47,137 bases of DNA from Mycobacterium sp. (lineage in GTDB: Bacteria > Actinomycetota > Actinomycetes > Mycobacteriales > Mycobacteriaceae): NCBI GenBank assembly GCA_003987775.1, contig RXJD01000001.1, forward strand, positions 1-47,137. Reading direction: 5' to 3'. Both the position numbers and the translations under genes were made by a program. The notes under the pieces were generated by a model that was not told the DNA's origin, did not search any database, and saw only the letters and a list, made by a program, of their open reading frames with translations. This document shows, one piece after another, positions 8,725 to 17,261 of the stretch. Each line of letters begins with the position of its first letter. Within the stretch, counting starts at the first letter, position 1.

Positions 8725-9318
8725 TCATTCCCGGGTGGGGAGCGTCACGAGTCCGCGTCCGGGCGTGAGGGCGTGCGTCATCGGTACGTCGTGCGGCTCT
8801 GAGGGCAACTCGTCGACGAGCTCGCTGTCCCGCACGATCGCGACCAGACGCGACTGCGGGTCACGGAAGCCCAGTGAGCGGTCGTAGAAGCCGCTGCCCC
8901 GCCCCAACCGCGCGCCGCGGCGATCGACCGCGAGCGCCGGAAGCAGCACCAATTCCGCCTCGGCCAGCGCGGATTCCGGCAGCCGGGGCTCCGGCGGTTC
9001 CTTGAGGCCCCACCGCCCGGCGACGAGCTCACCGGGGCAGTACCGGCCCCACGACAACGGCAGCGGCTCGTCGTCGTGGGTGGTGCGGGCCACCGGTAGC
9101 AGCACCCGGTCGGCGAACCGCAGCAGTTCATCGAGCATGTCGACGGTGCCCGGCTCCGAACCCACGGGCACGTATGCGCATACGGTGCTACCCGGAGCCA
9201 CCACCACCTCGAGGTGGCTGCACAACATCCGTGCTTCGGCGCGATGCTGTTCATCGGTGAGGAGGCGCCGCGCCGCGCTGATCCGTCGCCGCCAGGCCGA
9301 CTTGGTCGCGGTAGCCAT
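8725..9318 (-). CDS. 5-formyltetrahydrofolate cyclo-ligase
   Basis: This 197-residue protein converts 5-formyl-THF to 5,10-methenyl-THF with ATP. The C-terminal family signature GRGSGFYDRSL, preceded by VDRRGARLG, is present, as is the N-terminal basic stretch KSAWRRRI. The ATG at 9318 was chosen because the upstream in-frame extension runs into the galU promoter and has no family match; it also gives the length I remember for Rv0992c. It is divergent from galU. Confidence 0.9.
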   Translation of the reverse strand: MATATKSAWRRRISAARRLLTDEQHRAEARMLCSHLEVVVAPGSTVCAYVPVGSEPGTVDMLDELLRFADRVLLPVARTTHDDEPLPLSWGRYCPGELVAGRWGLKEPPEPRLPESALAEAELVLLPALAVDRRGARLGRGSGFYDRSLGFRDPQSRLVAIVRDSELVDELPSEPHDVPMTHALTPGRGLVTLPTRE

Positions 9319-9405
9319 GGCGTCAACGATGTCAGACCACCGGGTCAGACCATTGGCGATCCGCGCGTTCTCCCCGCCAGAGGGTTTGTATAAGGCCGAT
9401 AAGGC

Positions 9406-9411
9406 TATGGT
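9406..9411 (+). promoter_or_regulatory. Candidate -10 element of galU
   Basis: TATGGT (9406-9411) matches the mycobacterial -10 pattern TANNNT. It ends 8 nt before the galU ATG at 9420, which would make a leaderless or nearly leaderless transcript. No convincing -35 was seen. Confidence 0.35.
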
Positions 9412-9419
9412 GTGAATCG

Positions 9420-10331
9420 ATGTCACGACCAGAAGTAGCGATTCCGTTCACGGCGATCGTCCCCGCCGCCGGCTTGGGGACCCGTTTTCTTCCTGCGACG
9501 AAGACGGTGCCCAAGGAGTTGCTGCCCGTCGTCGACACCCCCGGCATCGAGCTGGTGGCCGCCGAGGCCGCCGACGCCGGCGCCGAGCGCCTGGTGATCA
9601 TCACCTCCGAGGGCAAGGACGGGGTCGTCGCGCACTTCGTCGAGGACCTGGTGCTCGAGGGCACCCTGGAGGCCCGCGGCAAAAAAGCCATGCTGGCCAA
9701 GGTCCGTCGGGCTCCGGCCCTGATCAAAGTCGAGTCCGTGGTGCAGGCCGAACCGCTCGGGCTGGGGCACGCGATCAGCTGCGTAGAGCCCACCTTGGCG
9801 GCCGACGAGGACGCGGTCATGGTGCTGCTGCCCGACGACCTGGTGTTGCCCGCCGGCGTGCTGGAGACGATGGCGCAGGTGCGCGCCGAGCACGGCGGCA
9901 CGGTGTTGTGCGCCATTGAGGTGTCGCCCGAAGAGATCAGCGCCTACGGCGTCTTTGACGTCGAACCGATTCCCGGCGGCGGCAACCAGGACGTGCTGCG
10001 TGTCAAGGGCATGGTCGAAAAGCCCAAGTCGGAGGACGCGCCGTCGCTGTTCGCGGCGGCCGGACGCTACGTGCTGGACCGCGCGATTTTCGACGCGCTG
10101 CGCCGCATCGACCGCGGCGCCGGCGGCGAAGTGCAGCTCACCGATGCCATCGCGCTGCTCATCTCCGAGGGCCATCCGGTCCACGTGGTGGTGCACCGCG
10201 GATCCCGACACGACTTGGGAAATCCCGGCGGGTACCTCAAGGCTGCGGTTGACTTTGCATTGGATCGTGACGACTACGGCCCGGAACTGCGGCGGTGGTT
10301 GGTGGCGCGATTGGGCCTGACCGAACAGTAA
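9420..10331 (+). CDS. galU: UTP-glucose-1-phosphate uridylyltransferase
   Basis: This 303-residue nucleotidyltransferase makes UDP-glucose from UTP and glucose-1-phosphate for trehalose, glucan and cell-wall glycan synthesis. The nucleotide-binding signature GLGTRFLPATKTVPKELLP is at residues 18-36. Further GalU motifs are EPLGLGHAI, MVLLPDDLV and MVEKPKSEDAPS. The length equals the family norm. The start is set by the preceding -10 element and the short spacing to the divergent cyclo-ligase gene. Next comes moeA1, 43 bp downstream. Confidence 0.94.
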   Translation: MSRPEVAIPFTAIVPAAGLGTRFLPATKTVPKELLPVVDTPGIELVAAEAADAGAERLVIITSEGKDGVVAHFVEDLVLEGTLEARGKKAMLAKVRRAPALIKVESVVQAEPLGLGHAISCVEPTLAADEDAVMVLLPDDLVLPAGVLETMAQVRAEHGGTVLCAIEVSPEEISAYGVFDVEPIPGGGNQDVLRVKGMVEKPKSEDAPSLFAAAGRYVLDRAIFDALRRIDRGAGGEVQLTDAIALLISEGHPVHVVVHRGSRHDLGNPGGYLKAAVDFALDRDDYGPELRRWLVARLGLTEQ

Positions 10332-10374
10332 CCGGCGGCTCAGTTCGCCTGGCTGGACGGCAGGAAGGCGCACT

Positions 10375-11655
10375 GTGCGTTCTGTGGAGGAGCAACAGGC
10401 ACGGATATCGGCGGCAGCGGTGGCCCCCAGGCCGATCAAGGTCGCGATTGCCGAAGCCCAGGGGCTGCTGTGCGCCGAAGAGGTCGTGACCGAACGCCCG
10501 CTTCCCGGATTCGACCAGGCCGCCATCGACGGTTACGCGGTGCGCAGTGTCGACGTGATGGGGGTCGGTGATTCCGGGCCCTTGGAAGCCGTCGGCGACG
10601 ACGGCGTGGCCGAGGTGCGCGAGGTTGTCACCCTGCCGGTGATGGGCACCATCGAGGCCGGCGCGCGGACGCCGAGCCGGCTGCAGCCGCGCCAGGCCGC
10701 CAGGGTGCAGACCGGGGCGCCGCTGCCTACTCTGGCCGACGCCGTGCTACCGCTGCGCTGGACCGACGGCGGCATGAACCGGGTCCGCATTCTGCGCGGG
10801 GCGCCTTCGGGCGCGTACGTGCGGCGCGCCGGTGACGACGTGCAGCCCGGCGACGTGGCGGTGCGTTCCGGGACGATCATCGGCCCGGCGCAGGTGGGTT
10901 TGCTCGCGGCGGTCGGCCGCGAACGCGTGCTGGTGCATCCGCGCCCGCGGGTATCGGTGATGGCGGTCGGCGGCGAACTGGTCGACATCTCCCGCAGCCC
11001 GGGCAACGGGCAGGTCTATGACGTCAACTCCTACGCCCTGGCCGCCGCGGCGCGCGATGCAGGGGCAGAGGTCAACCGCGTCGGGATCGTCAGCAACAAC
11101 CCGAAGGAACTCGGCGAGATCGTCGAGGGGCAGCTCAACCGGGCTGAGGTGCTGGTGATCGCCGGCGGGGTGGGCGGTGCCGCGGCCGAGGCCGTTCGCT
11201 CGGTGCTGTCCGAACTGGGCGACATGGAGGTCGTGCGGGTCGCCATGCACCCGGGATCGGTGCAGGGCTTCGGGCAGCTCGGCCGCGACGGCGTGCCGAC
11301 GTTTCTGTTGCCGGCGAACCCGGTCAGCGCGCTGGTGGTTTTCGAGGTGATGGTGCGGCCCCTGATCCGGCTGTCCCTGGGCAAGCGCCATCCGATGCGA
11401 CGTATCGTGCAGGCCCGCACCCTGTCGCCGATCACGTCGGTCAGTGGCCGCAAAGGGTTTCTGCGCGGCCAGTTGATGCGTGATCAGGAGAGCGGCGAAT
11501 ACCTGGTGCAGGCGCTCGGGGGAGCGCCGGGGGCGTCGTCGCATCTGCTGGCCACGCTTGCCGAAGCGAACTGTCTGGTCGTGGTGCCCAGCGGCGCCGA
11601 GCAGATCCGCACCGGCGAGATCGTCGACGTCGCCTTTCTGGCTCAGCACGGCTGA
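10375..11655 (+). CDS. moeA1: Molybdopterin molybdenumtransferase MoeA1
   Basis: This 426-residue protein inserts molybdate into adenylated molybdopterin in the last step of Moco synthesis. MoeA N-terminal motifs include LPGFDQAAIDGYAVRS and the GAPLP turn (residues about 117-121). The MPT-binding domain reads VMAVGGELVDISRSPGNGQV and NPVSALVVFEVMVRP. The usual Gly-rich GDGSKDD-like loop is altered to IAGGVGGAAAEAV, which is common in actinobacterial MoeA1. It starts at a GTG. It forms a run with galU and rimJ. Confidence 0.9.
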   Translation: MRSVEEQQARISAAAVAPRPIKVAIAEAQGLLCAEEVVTERPLPGFDQAAIDGYAVRSVDVMGVGDSGPLEAVGDDGVAEVREVVTLPVMGTIEAGARTPSRLQPRQAARVQTGAPLPTLADAVLPLRWTDGGMNRVRILRGAPSGAYVRRAGDDVQPGDVAVRSGTIIGPAQVGLLAAVGRERVLVHPRPRVSVMAVGGELVDISRSPGNGQVYDVNSYALAAAARDAGAEVNRVGIVSNNPKELGEIVEGQLNRAEVLVIAGGVGGAAAEAVRSVLSELGDMEVVRVAMHPGSVQGFGQLGRDGVPTFLLPANPVSALVVFEVMVRPLIRLSLGKRHPMRRIVQARTLSPITSVSGRKGFLRGQLMRDQESGEYLVQALGGAPGASSHLLATLAEANCLVVVPSGAEQIRTGEIVDVAFLAQHG

Positions 11656-11669
11656 CTGCGGCCCGGCTC

Positions 11670-12323
11670 GTGAACCTGTTGCGATCCAACTCCCGTCATC
11701 CCGGCTGGCCGATGAGTATGGGGCCGTTGCGGGTGGCGGCCGGGGTGATCCGGTTGCGGCCGGTACGGATGCGCGACGGCGCGCCCTGGAGCCGGATTCG
11801 GCTGGCCGATCGTGCGCAGCTGGAGCCATGGGAGCCCAGCACCGACGGCGAATGGTCGGTGCGTCATTCGGTGGCCGCGTGGCCGGCGGTGTGCTCGGGA
11901 CTGCGGGCGGAGGCGCGCAAGGGCCGGATGCTGCCGTACGCAATTGAACTCGATGGGCAGTTCTGCGGTCAGCTGACCATCGGCAACGTCACACACGGGG
12001 CATTGCGCTCGGCGTGGATCGGATACTGGGTGTCCAGCGAGCACACTGGCGGCGGGGTGGCCACCGGGGCTGTGGCCCTGGGGCTCGACCACTGCTTCGG
12101 GCCGGTGATGCTGCATCGCGTCGAGGCCACCGTCCGTCCGGAGAACGCCGCCAGCCGAGCCGTGCTGGCCAAGAACGGTTTTCGCGAAGAGGGCCTGCTG
12201 CGGCGCTACCTCGAGGTGGACCGCGGGTGGCGCGACCATCTGCTGGTGGCGATCACCGTCGAAGAGGTCTACGGGTCGGTGGCTTCGACGCTGGTGCGTG
12301 CCGGGCGCGCCAGCTGGGTGTAG
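11670..12323 (+). CDS. rimJ: GNAT acetyltransferase, RimJ-like
   Basis: This 217-residue protein has the GNAT fold of ribosomal-protein N-acetyltransferases. Motifs are IRLRPVRMRD, the acetyl-CoA loop VSSEHTGGGVATGAVAL, and VRPENAASRAVLAKNGF. It begins 14 bp after moeA1, at a GTG, and is probably cotranscribed. The position matches Rv0995. The substrate is not shown by the sequence; the RimJ name is by similarity. Confidence 0.82.
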   Translation: MNLLRSNSRHPGWPMSMGPLRVAAGVIRLRPVRMRDGAPWSRIRLADRAQLEPWEPSTDGEWSVRHSVAAWPAVCSGLRAEARKGRMLPYAIELDGQFCGQLTIGNVTHGALRSAWIGYWVSSEHTGGGVATGAVALGLDHCFGPVMLHRVEATVRPENAASRAVLAKNGFREEGLLRRYLEVDRGWRDHLLVAITVEEVYGSVASTLVRAGRASWV

Positions 12324-12342
12324 CTCTCCTGGTTCTTCTCCG

Positions 12343-12401
12343 CCGAGATTGCCGTCACGGTTGTGCTCGGGGCGCTGGTCGCGACCATCACGGCAATCTC
12401 G
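12343..12401. repeat. Intergenic ~59-bp inverted-repeat element, copy A
   Basis: CGAGATTGCCGT (12344-12355) and ACGGCAATCTCG (12390-12401) are perfect 12-bp inverted arms around a 34-nt centre, 20 bp after the rimJ stop. The same ends occur at 28611, 28682 and 29683. It could act as a terminator hairpin or be a small non-autonomous repeat. Confidence 0.7.
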
Positions 12402-12483
12402 ATGACTTCACACGCGGGATCGGTGACCAACCGAAATAAAATTGTGGCTAGCGTGACATATGTGGCGTGTGATGCTTGAAAGA

Positions 12484-12508
12484 GGCAAATTACAGGTGTG
12501 TAATTGCC
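12484..12508. promoter_or_regulatory. Palindromic hairpin upstream of the 12581 gene
   Basis: GGCAAATTACA (12484-12494) pairs with TGTAATTGCC (12499-12508) over ten base pairs with one bulged A and a 4-nt loop. The A/T-rich core is unusual here. It lies 72 bp before the start at 12581 and could be an operator. I see nothing else in 12402-12580 beyond this element. Confidence 0.4.
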
Positions 12509-12580
12509 CTGGTCGCAGCGACCCGGCCACGCAGGCGGATCAGGCCTCGCGGGGATCGCAACCGAAGAGAGCAGGTCATC

Positions 12581-13648
12581 ATGCCAAGCATCCCGCAATC
12601 GTTGTTGTGGATTTCGCTCGTGGTCCTGTGGTTGTTCGTGCTGGTGCCGATGCTGATCAGCAAGCGCGACGCCGTTCGGCGCACCAGCGATGTGGCGCTT
12701 GCCACCAGAGTGCTCAACGGCGGTGCCAGTTCCCGCCTGCTCAAGCGAACCGGTCCGGCGGCGGGTCACCGCAGCAACCCTGACTGGAAGCCGGAAGAAG
12801 ACTGGGACACCGAGCCGATCGACGGTGCTTTCGCCGATGCGGACAAGGACCATGCCGCTGACGACGCCGACACCGACGAGCTGATGCGGCCCCGGTCGGT
12901 CGTCACCGCGATGGCCCGTGCCGAACAGGTCGCGGAGGTCGCCGAGGTTGCCGAGCCCGACTATCTCGATGTCGACGTGATCGACGAGAACGCACCCGCC
13001 CTGCCGGTGGGTGCAGGCGAGGCGCGGACCCAGACGGAGGCGCCGGCGCTGGCCGCGGTGGAAACCGAGGCGGTCGACGCGCACGAGAACGACGCCGACG
13101 ATGACCTCGCCGATGACGAGTACGAGTACGTCGACGACTCTTCCGGTCTGGAACCCGAGGAGGACGACGAGGGGGACGACGCGCCGCCGGCCTACGCGGT
13201 GGGCGTCAACAGGCGGCGCAGGTTCGAGAACAAGACCGCCGCCGCGGTCAGCGCCCGCAAGTATGCGTTCCGCAAGCGGGTGCTGGTGGCGATGGCGGTG
13301 GTGCTGGTCGGCTCGGCGATCGCCGCCTTCGAGGTGACGCCGATGGCCTGGTGGCTGTGCGCCGCCGCGACGACGGTCACCCTGATGTACCTGTTCTACC
13401 TGCGGCGGCAGACCAAGATCGAGGAGCAGGTACGGCGGCGCCGGATGCAGCGGATGGCCCGCAGCCGACTGGGCGTGGAGAACACTCAGGACCGCGAATA
13501 CGACCTGGTCCCGTCGCGGTTGCGCCGCCCCGGAGCGGTGGTGTTGGAGATCGACGACGAGGACCCGATCTTCGAGCACCTGGACTACGCGGTGCCGATG
13601 CGCAACTACGGCTGGCCCCGCGACCTGCCACGCGCGGTCGGGCAGTAG
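12581..13648 (+). CDS. Membrane protein with acidic linker (Rv0996-like)
   Basis: This 355-residue protein begins with a membrane segment (about 5-22, SLLWISLVVLWLFVLVPML). A long Asp/Glu-rich cytoplasmic or linker region (about 60-220) follows, then a pair of membrane segments (about 235-275) and a basic C-terminal tail. The ATG at 12581 puts the membrane segment at the N-terminus; the frame stays open further upstream, but that part would be a basic, non-hydrophobic extension crossing the palindrome at 12484. No enzymatic motif is visible. It matches the position of Rv0996. Its function is unknown. Confidence 0.8.
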   Translation: MPSIPQSLLWISLVVLWLFVLVPMLISKRDAVRRTSDVALATRVLNGGASSRLLKRTGPAAGHRSNPDWKPEEDWDTEPIDGAFADADKDHAADDADTDELMRPRSVVTAMARAEQVAEVAEVAEPDYLDVDVIDENAPALPVGAGEARTQTEAPALAAVETEAVDAHENDADDDLADDEYEYVDDSSGLEPEEDDEGDDAPPAYAVGVNRRRRFENKTAAAVSARKYAFRKRVLVAMAVVLVGSAIAAFEVTPMAWWLCAAATTVTLMYLFYLRRQTKIEEQVRRRRMQRMARSRLGVENTQDREYDLVPSRLRRPGAVVLEIDDEDPIFEHLDYAVPMRNYGWPRDLPRAVGQ

Positions 13649-13698
13649 TGCGCGGTTCGTACCTTCGCGGTCGCGGCTGGTAGCCTGCTTAGCGATCA

Positions 13699-13771
13699 GG
13701 GGCTATGGCGCAGTTGGTAGCGCGACTCGTTCGCATCGAGTAGGTCGGGAGTTCGAATCTCCCTAGCTCCA
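13699..13771 (+). tRNA. tRNA-Ala (anticodon CGC)
   Basis: The 73-nt sequence folds as a cloverleaf. The acceptor stem is GGGGCTA with TAGCTCC (one G-T pair). The D-arm is GCGC-AGTTGGTA-GCGC, the anticodon stem is ACTCG/CGAGT around loop TTCGCAT, and the T-arm is GGGAG-TTCGAAT-CTCCC. The anticodon CGC reads GCG (Ala). The discriminator base is A. Confidence 0.96.
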
Positions 13772-13787
13772 CCGGTTTGAGGCGTTG

Positions 13788-13907
13788 TCAATCGCGCAGT
13801 ACTTCCTTTGCTGGTGCGCCGGCCCCGATGGTGACGGGCTTGGCTCGTGGTGGGCGGCCGCGTCCACGTGCAATCAGCCGATTACGGAATTCTCGATCCG
13901 TTAGCAT
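13788..13907 (-). other. Possible 39-codon ORF or gene remnant beside tRNA-Ala
   Basis: On the minus strand a frame reads MLTDREFRNRLIARGRGRPP and ends KEVLRD before a TGA at 13788. It is basic with an AT-hook-like RGRPP stretch, and it lies between the tRNA gene and the sulfotransferase. Upstream of 13907 the frame runs antisense to the sulfotransferase start. It could be the 3' stub of a decayed gene. I do not recognise a family, and nothing else is visible in 13772-13970. Confidence 0.2.
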
Positions 13908-13970
13908 CACGGCATCGCACGGATTACGGGTCGCAGGGCATCTAGGTGCGGGAAGTAGGCGGGGCTTGTC

Positions 13971-14780
13971 GTGGTAGCCATCCATTTCATCTCGGGTCTG
14001 CCGCGCTCGGGTTCGACGTTGCTGGCCGCGCTGCTGCGCCAAAATCCGCGGTTCCAGGCGGGGATGTCGGGTCCGCTGGCCGGCCTGTTCGGCGCTCTGC
14101 TCGACGAAATGGGCGGGCGCAACGAATTTTCGGTGTTCATCGACGACGCCAAGCGAGAGCGAATCCTGCGCGGGTTATTCGAAGATTTTTATGCGGACTC
14201 CACCGCCGAGGTGATCTTCGATACCAACCGCGGCTGGTGTGCATGGATGCCAGCGATTGCCCGGCTGTTTCCCGAGGCGAAAGTGATTGCCTGCGTGCGT
14301 GAACTGCAGTGGGTGGTGGACAGCATCGAGCGATTGATCCAACGCAACGTTTTCAGTCCGTCGTCGATCTTCAACTACAGCGCCGGCGGCACGGTCTTCA
14401 GCCGCGCAACGAGTGTGGTGGCGCCCGATGGCATGGTCGGAGGGCCCTACGATGCCCTGCGGCAGGCATGCTACGGCGCGCAACGGGATCGACTTCTGTT
14501 GCTGCAGTACGAAACCCTGAGCACTGACCCGGCCAGGGCGATGCAGGCCATCTACTCGTTTCTCGGTGAGCCGGTTTTCGACCACGACTTCGGCCATGTC
14601 GAGTACGACGTCACCGAGTTCGACGAGCGCGCCGGGACACCGGGACTGCACACCGTGCGCCCGACCGTCAGGGCCGAACCGCGCGACACGTTACTACCGC
14701 CGGATCTGTTCAACCGCTTCATCCACGACGCCTTCTGGCGCGACCCGGAGAGGATTCCCGACGGGCTGAGGGTCGTGTGA
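13971..14780 (+). CDS. Sulfotransferase family protein
   Basis: This 269-residue protein has the PAPS-binding P-loop GLPRSGSTLLAALL at about residues 9-22. The 3'-phosphate-binding region reads ACVRELQWVVDSIERLIQRN, and LLLLQYETLSTDPARAMQAI is typical of the family (Sulfotransfer_1/3). It would transfer sulfate from PAPS to an unknown acceptor, in mycobacteria often a lipid or glycolipid. It starts at a GTG; no strong ribosome binding site is seen. It converges with the PE_PGRS gene 18 bp downstream. It is absent from this place in my memory of the M. tuberculosis order, so it is likely accessory. Confidence 0.85.
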   Translation: MVAIHFISGLPRSGSTLLAALLRQNPRFQAGMSGPLAGLFGALLDEMGGRNEFSVFIDDAKRERILRGLFEDFYADSTAEVIFDTNRGWCAWMPAIARLFPEAKVIACVRELQWVVDSIERLIQRNVFSPSSIFNYSAGGTVFSRATSVVAPDGMVGGPYDALRQACYGAQRDRLLLLQYETLSTDPARAMQAIYSFLGEPVFDHDFGHVEYDVTEFDERAGTPGLHTVRPTVRAEPRDTLLPPDLFNRFIHDAFWRDPERIPDGLRVV

Positions 14781-14798
14781 GGCTGTCAGGGAACACCG

Positions 14799-17246
14799 TT
14801 ACGGCACATTCACGCCGGGCGTACCGGTGACGACAGCTCCCGTCACAACGGCGGGAGGGGGAACTGTCAGGTCGGCGGCCCCTCCGGTTCCGCCGGTGTT
14901 GCCTAGGCCGGTGCCGCTGCCGCCATTGCCGCCGGTGCCGGTGCTGGTATCGATGGCGCCGCCGGCATTGGCGGTGAAGACGGATTCCCCGCCGTTGCCG
15001 CCGAAGCCTCCGGTGATGCCGTCCCCGCCGTCGCCACCGTTGGTGGCGCTGCTGGTGACGGTGCCGCCCCCGATGGCGTTTATTCGGGCCTGGTTTCCGG
15101 CGCCACCGAGGCCGCCGTCGCTGCCGGCCCCGCCGGCCCCACCGGTAGCAGAGCCAGCGGCGACGGCGCTGCCCGCCCCGTTAGCGAAGAGGGTGGCGCT
15201 GCCTCCATAGCGGCCGAGGCCGCCGGTGGTGCCCGCGCCCCCGTCGCCGCCGGTAACCGTGCCAGTGACGGTGCCGCCGTTATAGCCTCTGATCGAGCCG
15301 TACCTTCCGCTGCCACCGGCGCCGCCGGTGCTGCCCGCGCCCCCGGCGCCGCCGATGGCGGTGCCGCTGGCGGAGCTGCCAGCGCCGTTAGCGGCGACGA
15401 TGCCGGCGCCTCCGTAGCCACCGCTGCCTTTGTTGGTGCCTGCACCCCCGTTACCGCCGGTGACGGTGCCAGTGGCGGTGCCGCCGCTGTAAGCGCCGAT
15501 CCGGGCGCCGCCTCCGTTGCCGCCGGTGCCGTTGGTGGTGCCCGCGCCCCCGACGCCGCCGATGGCGGTGCCGCCGGCGGAGCTGCCGGCACCGTTGGCA
15601 AACAGGTAACCGAAACCGCCGGCACCGCCGCTGCCGTTGGTGGTGCCCGCGCCCCCGACGCCGCCGATGGCCGTGCCGGTGATGGTGGCGCCCCCGCTCG
15701 CGCTCAGGGTGGCGGTGCCTCCGCGGCCGCCGTTGGCGCGGTTGGTGCCGCCGTCCCCACCGGCCCCGCCGGTGACGGTACCGTCGGCGGAGCTGCCGAC
15801 ACCGCTGGCGAAGAGGGTGGCGTTTCCTCCCGAGCCGCCAACCCCGCCCGCGGCCACGGTGGTACCGACGCCCCCGGCGCCCCCGTCACCACCGGTGGCG
15901 GTACCGCTGGTGGTGCCACCGCTGGTGGGTAGCACCCTGGCGCCCCCGCCGCCACCGCCGCCGCCTCCGCCGTAGCCTGGTCCGCCGCTGGTGGCCGCGG
16001 CGCCCGCGCCGCCGGCCCCGCCGGCACCGGCGGTCGCATCGGTACCGGCAGCCCCGCCGCTGCCGCCCTGGCCACCGTCCCCGCCGGCACCGTTGGTGCC
16101 ACCGGCGCCGCCGGAAAGGCCGCCCGTGCCGCCGGTACCGCCGGCCGCGCCTGTGGCCGTGGAAGTGCCGACGCCGCCCACCCCCCCGGTGCCGCCCCTG
16201 CCGCCGTCGCCGGCACCCCCGGCGACCCCACCGGTGCCACCGTCACCGCCATTACCGCCGGTACCGGCCGAGGCGAACTGCGTGCCTGAGGCGCCCTGCG
16301 CGCCGGTCCCGCCCACGCCGCCGTCCCCGCCGACACCGCCGCCCCCGCCGCTCCCGAACAGCCCGACCGCGTGGCCGCCGACACCACCGACCCCGCCCGG
16401 GCCGCCACGGCCGCCAGACGCACCGGGCGCGGCCATCGGGTCGGCGGTCGCGTCATAGCCGTAGCCACCCTGCCCGCCGGCACCTCCGGTGCCGGCGGCT
16501 CCACAGAGCTGATAGCTGGTGCCGCCGGCCCCGCCGTGACCGCCCATGCCTGCTGCCGCGGTTGCAGAACCGGCCGCACCGAGCCCGCCGACACCACCGG
16601 CCCCGCCGCCGCCGAAGATCAGCCCACCGGCGCCACCGTTCCCTCCGGTACCGCCGGCGGCACCGCTGGCTGCATAGGCGGTCCCGCCCGAACCGCCGTG
16701 ACCGCCTGAGCCGAACAGGAAGGCTGACCCGCCGGCCCCACCACTGCCACCGGTGGGGCTAATGGCCGTACCCGGCGTGCCCGACCCGCCATCACCGCCA
16801 TTGCCCCATAGCCATCCGCCGGGCCCACCGGCTTGCCCGGTGCCCGGTGCCCCATTGGTGCCGGGCCCAAACAGCGGACGTCCGGTGAGCTGCTGGACCG
16901 GAGTATTGATGGCGTCTTCTAACCCCGCGGCCGCAGACGCGGCCGCTTGCAGCGGCGAGGCGCCGGCGGCCTCAGCGGCCGCATACAAGAACCCACCGCT
17001 ATTCAGCGACTGCACGAACTGGTAATGAAACAGCGACGCCTGCGCGCCGAGCGCCTGGAATTGCTGGGCGTAACTACCGAACAACGTCGCGACCGCCACC
17101 GACACTTCGTCCTCAGCGGCCGCGACGATCGACATCGTCGAGCCACCCGCGGCCGCATGGGCCGCCCTGATCGACGATCCCAGGTCGCGAAGGCTGGAAG
17201 ACGCTGCGGCGAACTCATCGGGCGCGGCGAACACAAAAGATGACAT
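14799..17246 (-). CDS. PE_PGRS family protein with long-period C-terminal repeats
   Basis: This 815-residue protein starts with a PE domain (1-about 98; MSSFVFAAPDEFAAASSSL, YAQQFQALGAQASLFHYQFV). A linker with LTGRPLFGPGTNGAPGTG and [14 protein letters not shown] follows, as usual for PE_PGRS. Residues about 140-430 are standard Gly-Gly-X PGRS repeats. From about residue 437 the repeat changes to a ~35-residue super-repeat. The end is a short proline/valine tail, PPPAVVTGAVVTGTPGVNVP. PE domains direct ESX-5 secretion; the role is unknown. A nested inverted repeat lies in its 5' leader. High GC and repeats make sequencing or assembly length changes likely here. Confidence 0.92.
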   Translation of the reverse strand: MSSFVFAAPDEFAAASSSLRDLGSSIRAAHAAAGGSTMSIVAAAEDEVSVAVATLFGSYAQQFQALGAQASLFHYQFVQSLNSGGFLYAAAEAAGASPLQAAASAAAGLEDAINTPVQQLTGRPLFGPGTNGAPGTGQAGGPGGWLWGNGGDGGSGTPGTAISPTGGSGGAGGSAFLFGSGGHGGSGGTAYAASGAAGGTGGNGGAGGLIFGGGGAGGVGGLGAAGSATAAAGMGGHGGAGGTSYQLCGAAGTGGAGGQGGYGYDATADPMAAPGASGGRGGPGGVGGVGGHAVGLFGSGGGGGVGGDGGVGGTGAQGASGTQFASAGTGGNGGDGGTGGVAGGAGDGGRGGTGGVGGVGTSTATGAAGGTGGTGGLSGGAGGTNGAGGDGGQGGSGGAAGTDATAGAGGAGGAGAAATSGGPGYGGGGGGGGGGARVLPTSGGTTSGTATGGDGGAGGVGTTVAAGGVGGSGGNATLFASGVGSSADGTVTGGAGGDGGTNRANGGRGGTATLSASGGATITGTAIGGVGGAGTTNGSGGAGGFGYLFANGAGSSAGGTAIGGVGGAGTTNGTGGNGGGARIGAYSGGTATGTVTGGNGGAGTNKGSGGYGGAGIVAANGAGSSASGTAIGGAGGAGSTGGAGGSGRYGSIRGYNGGTVTGTVTGGDGGAGTTGGLGRYGGSATLFANGAGSAVAAGSATGGAGGAGSDGGLGGAGNQARINAIGGGTVTSSATNGGDGGDGITGGFGGNGGESVFTANAGGAIDTSTGTGGNGGSGTGLGNTGGTGGAADLTVPPPAVVTGAVVTGTPGVNVP
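14890..15940 (-). repeat. ~35-residue super-repeat in the PE_PGRS C-terminal half
   Basis: About ten units alternate between type A (ANGAGSSAxGTAIGG then GGAGTTxGxGG) and type B (xGGTxTGTxTGG then GGxGGAGTxxGxGG). Each unit ends in a short hydrophobic strand such as ATLF or ARIG. The regular spacing of about 35 codons is visible in the DNA. Such a layout suggests a repetitive β-rich or PGII-sandwich fold; that is inference. Confidence 0.75.
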
Positions 17247-17261
17247 CGTGACCCCCTACTG

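Noticed and set aside
14890-16850. CRISPR-like regular repetition in the PE_PGRS gene.
   Set aside because: The repeats are in frame, imperfect and protein-coding, with no constant repeat/variable spacer layout and no cas genes.
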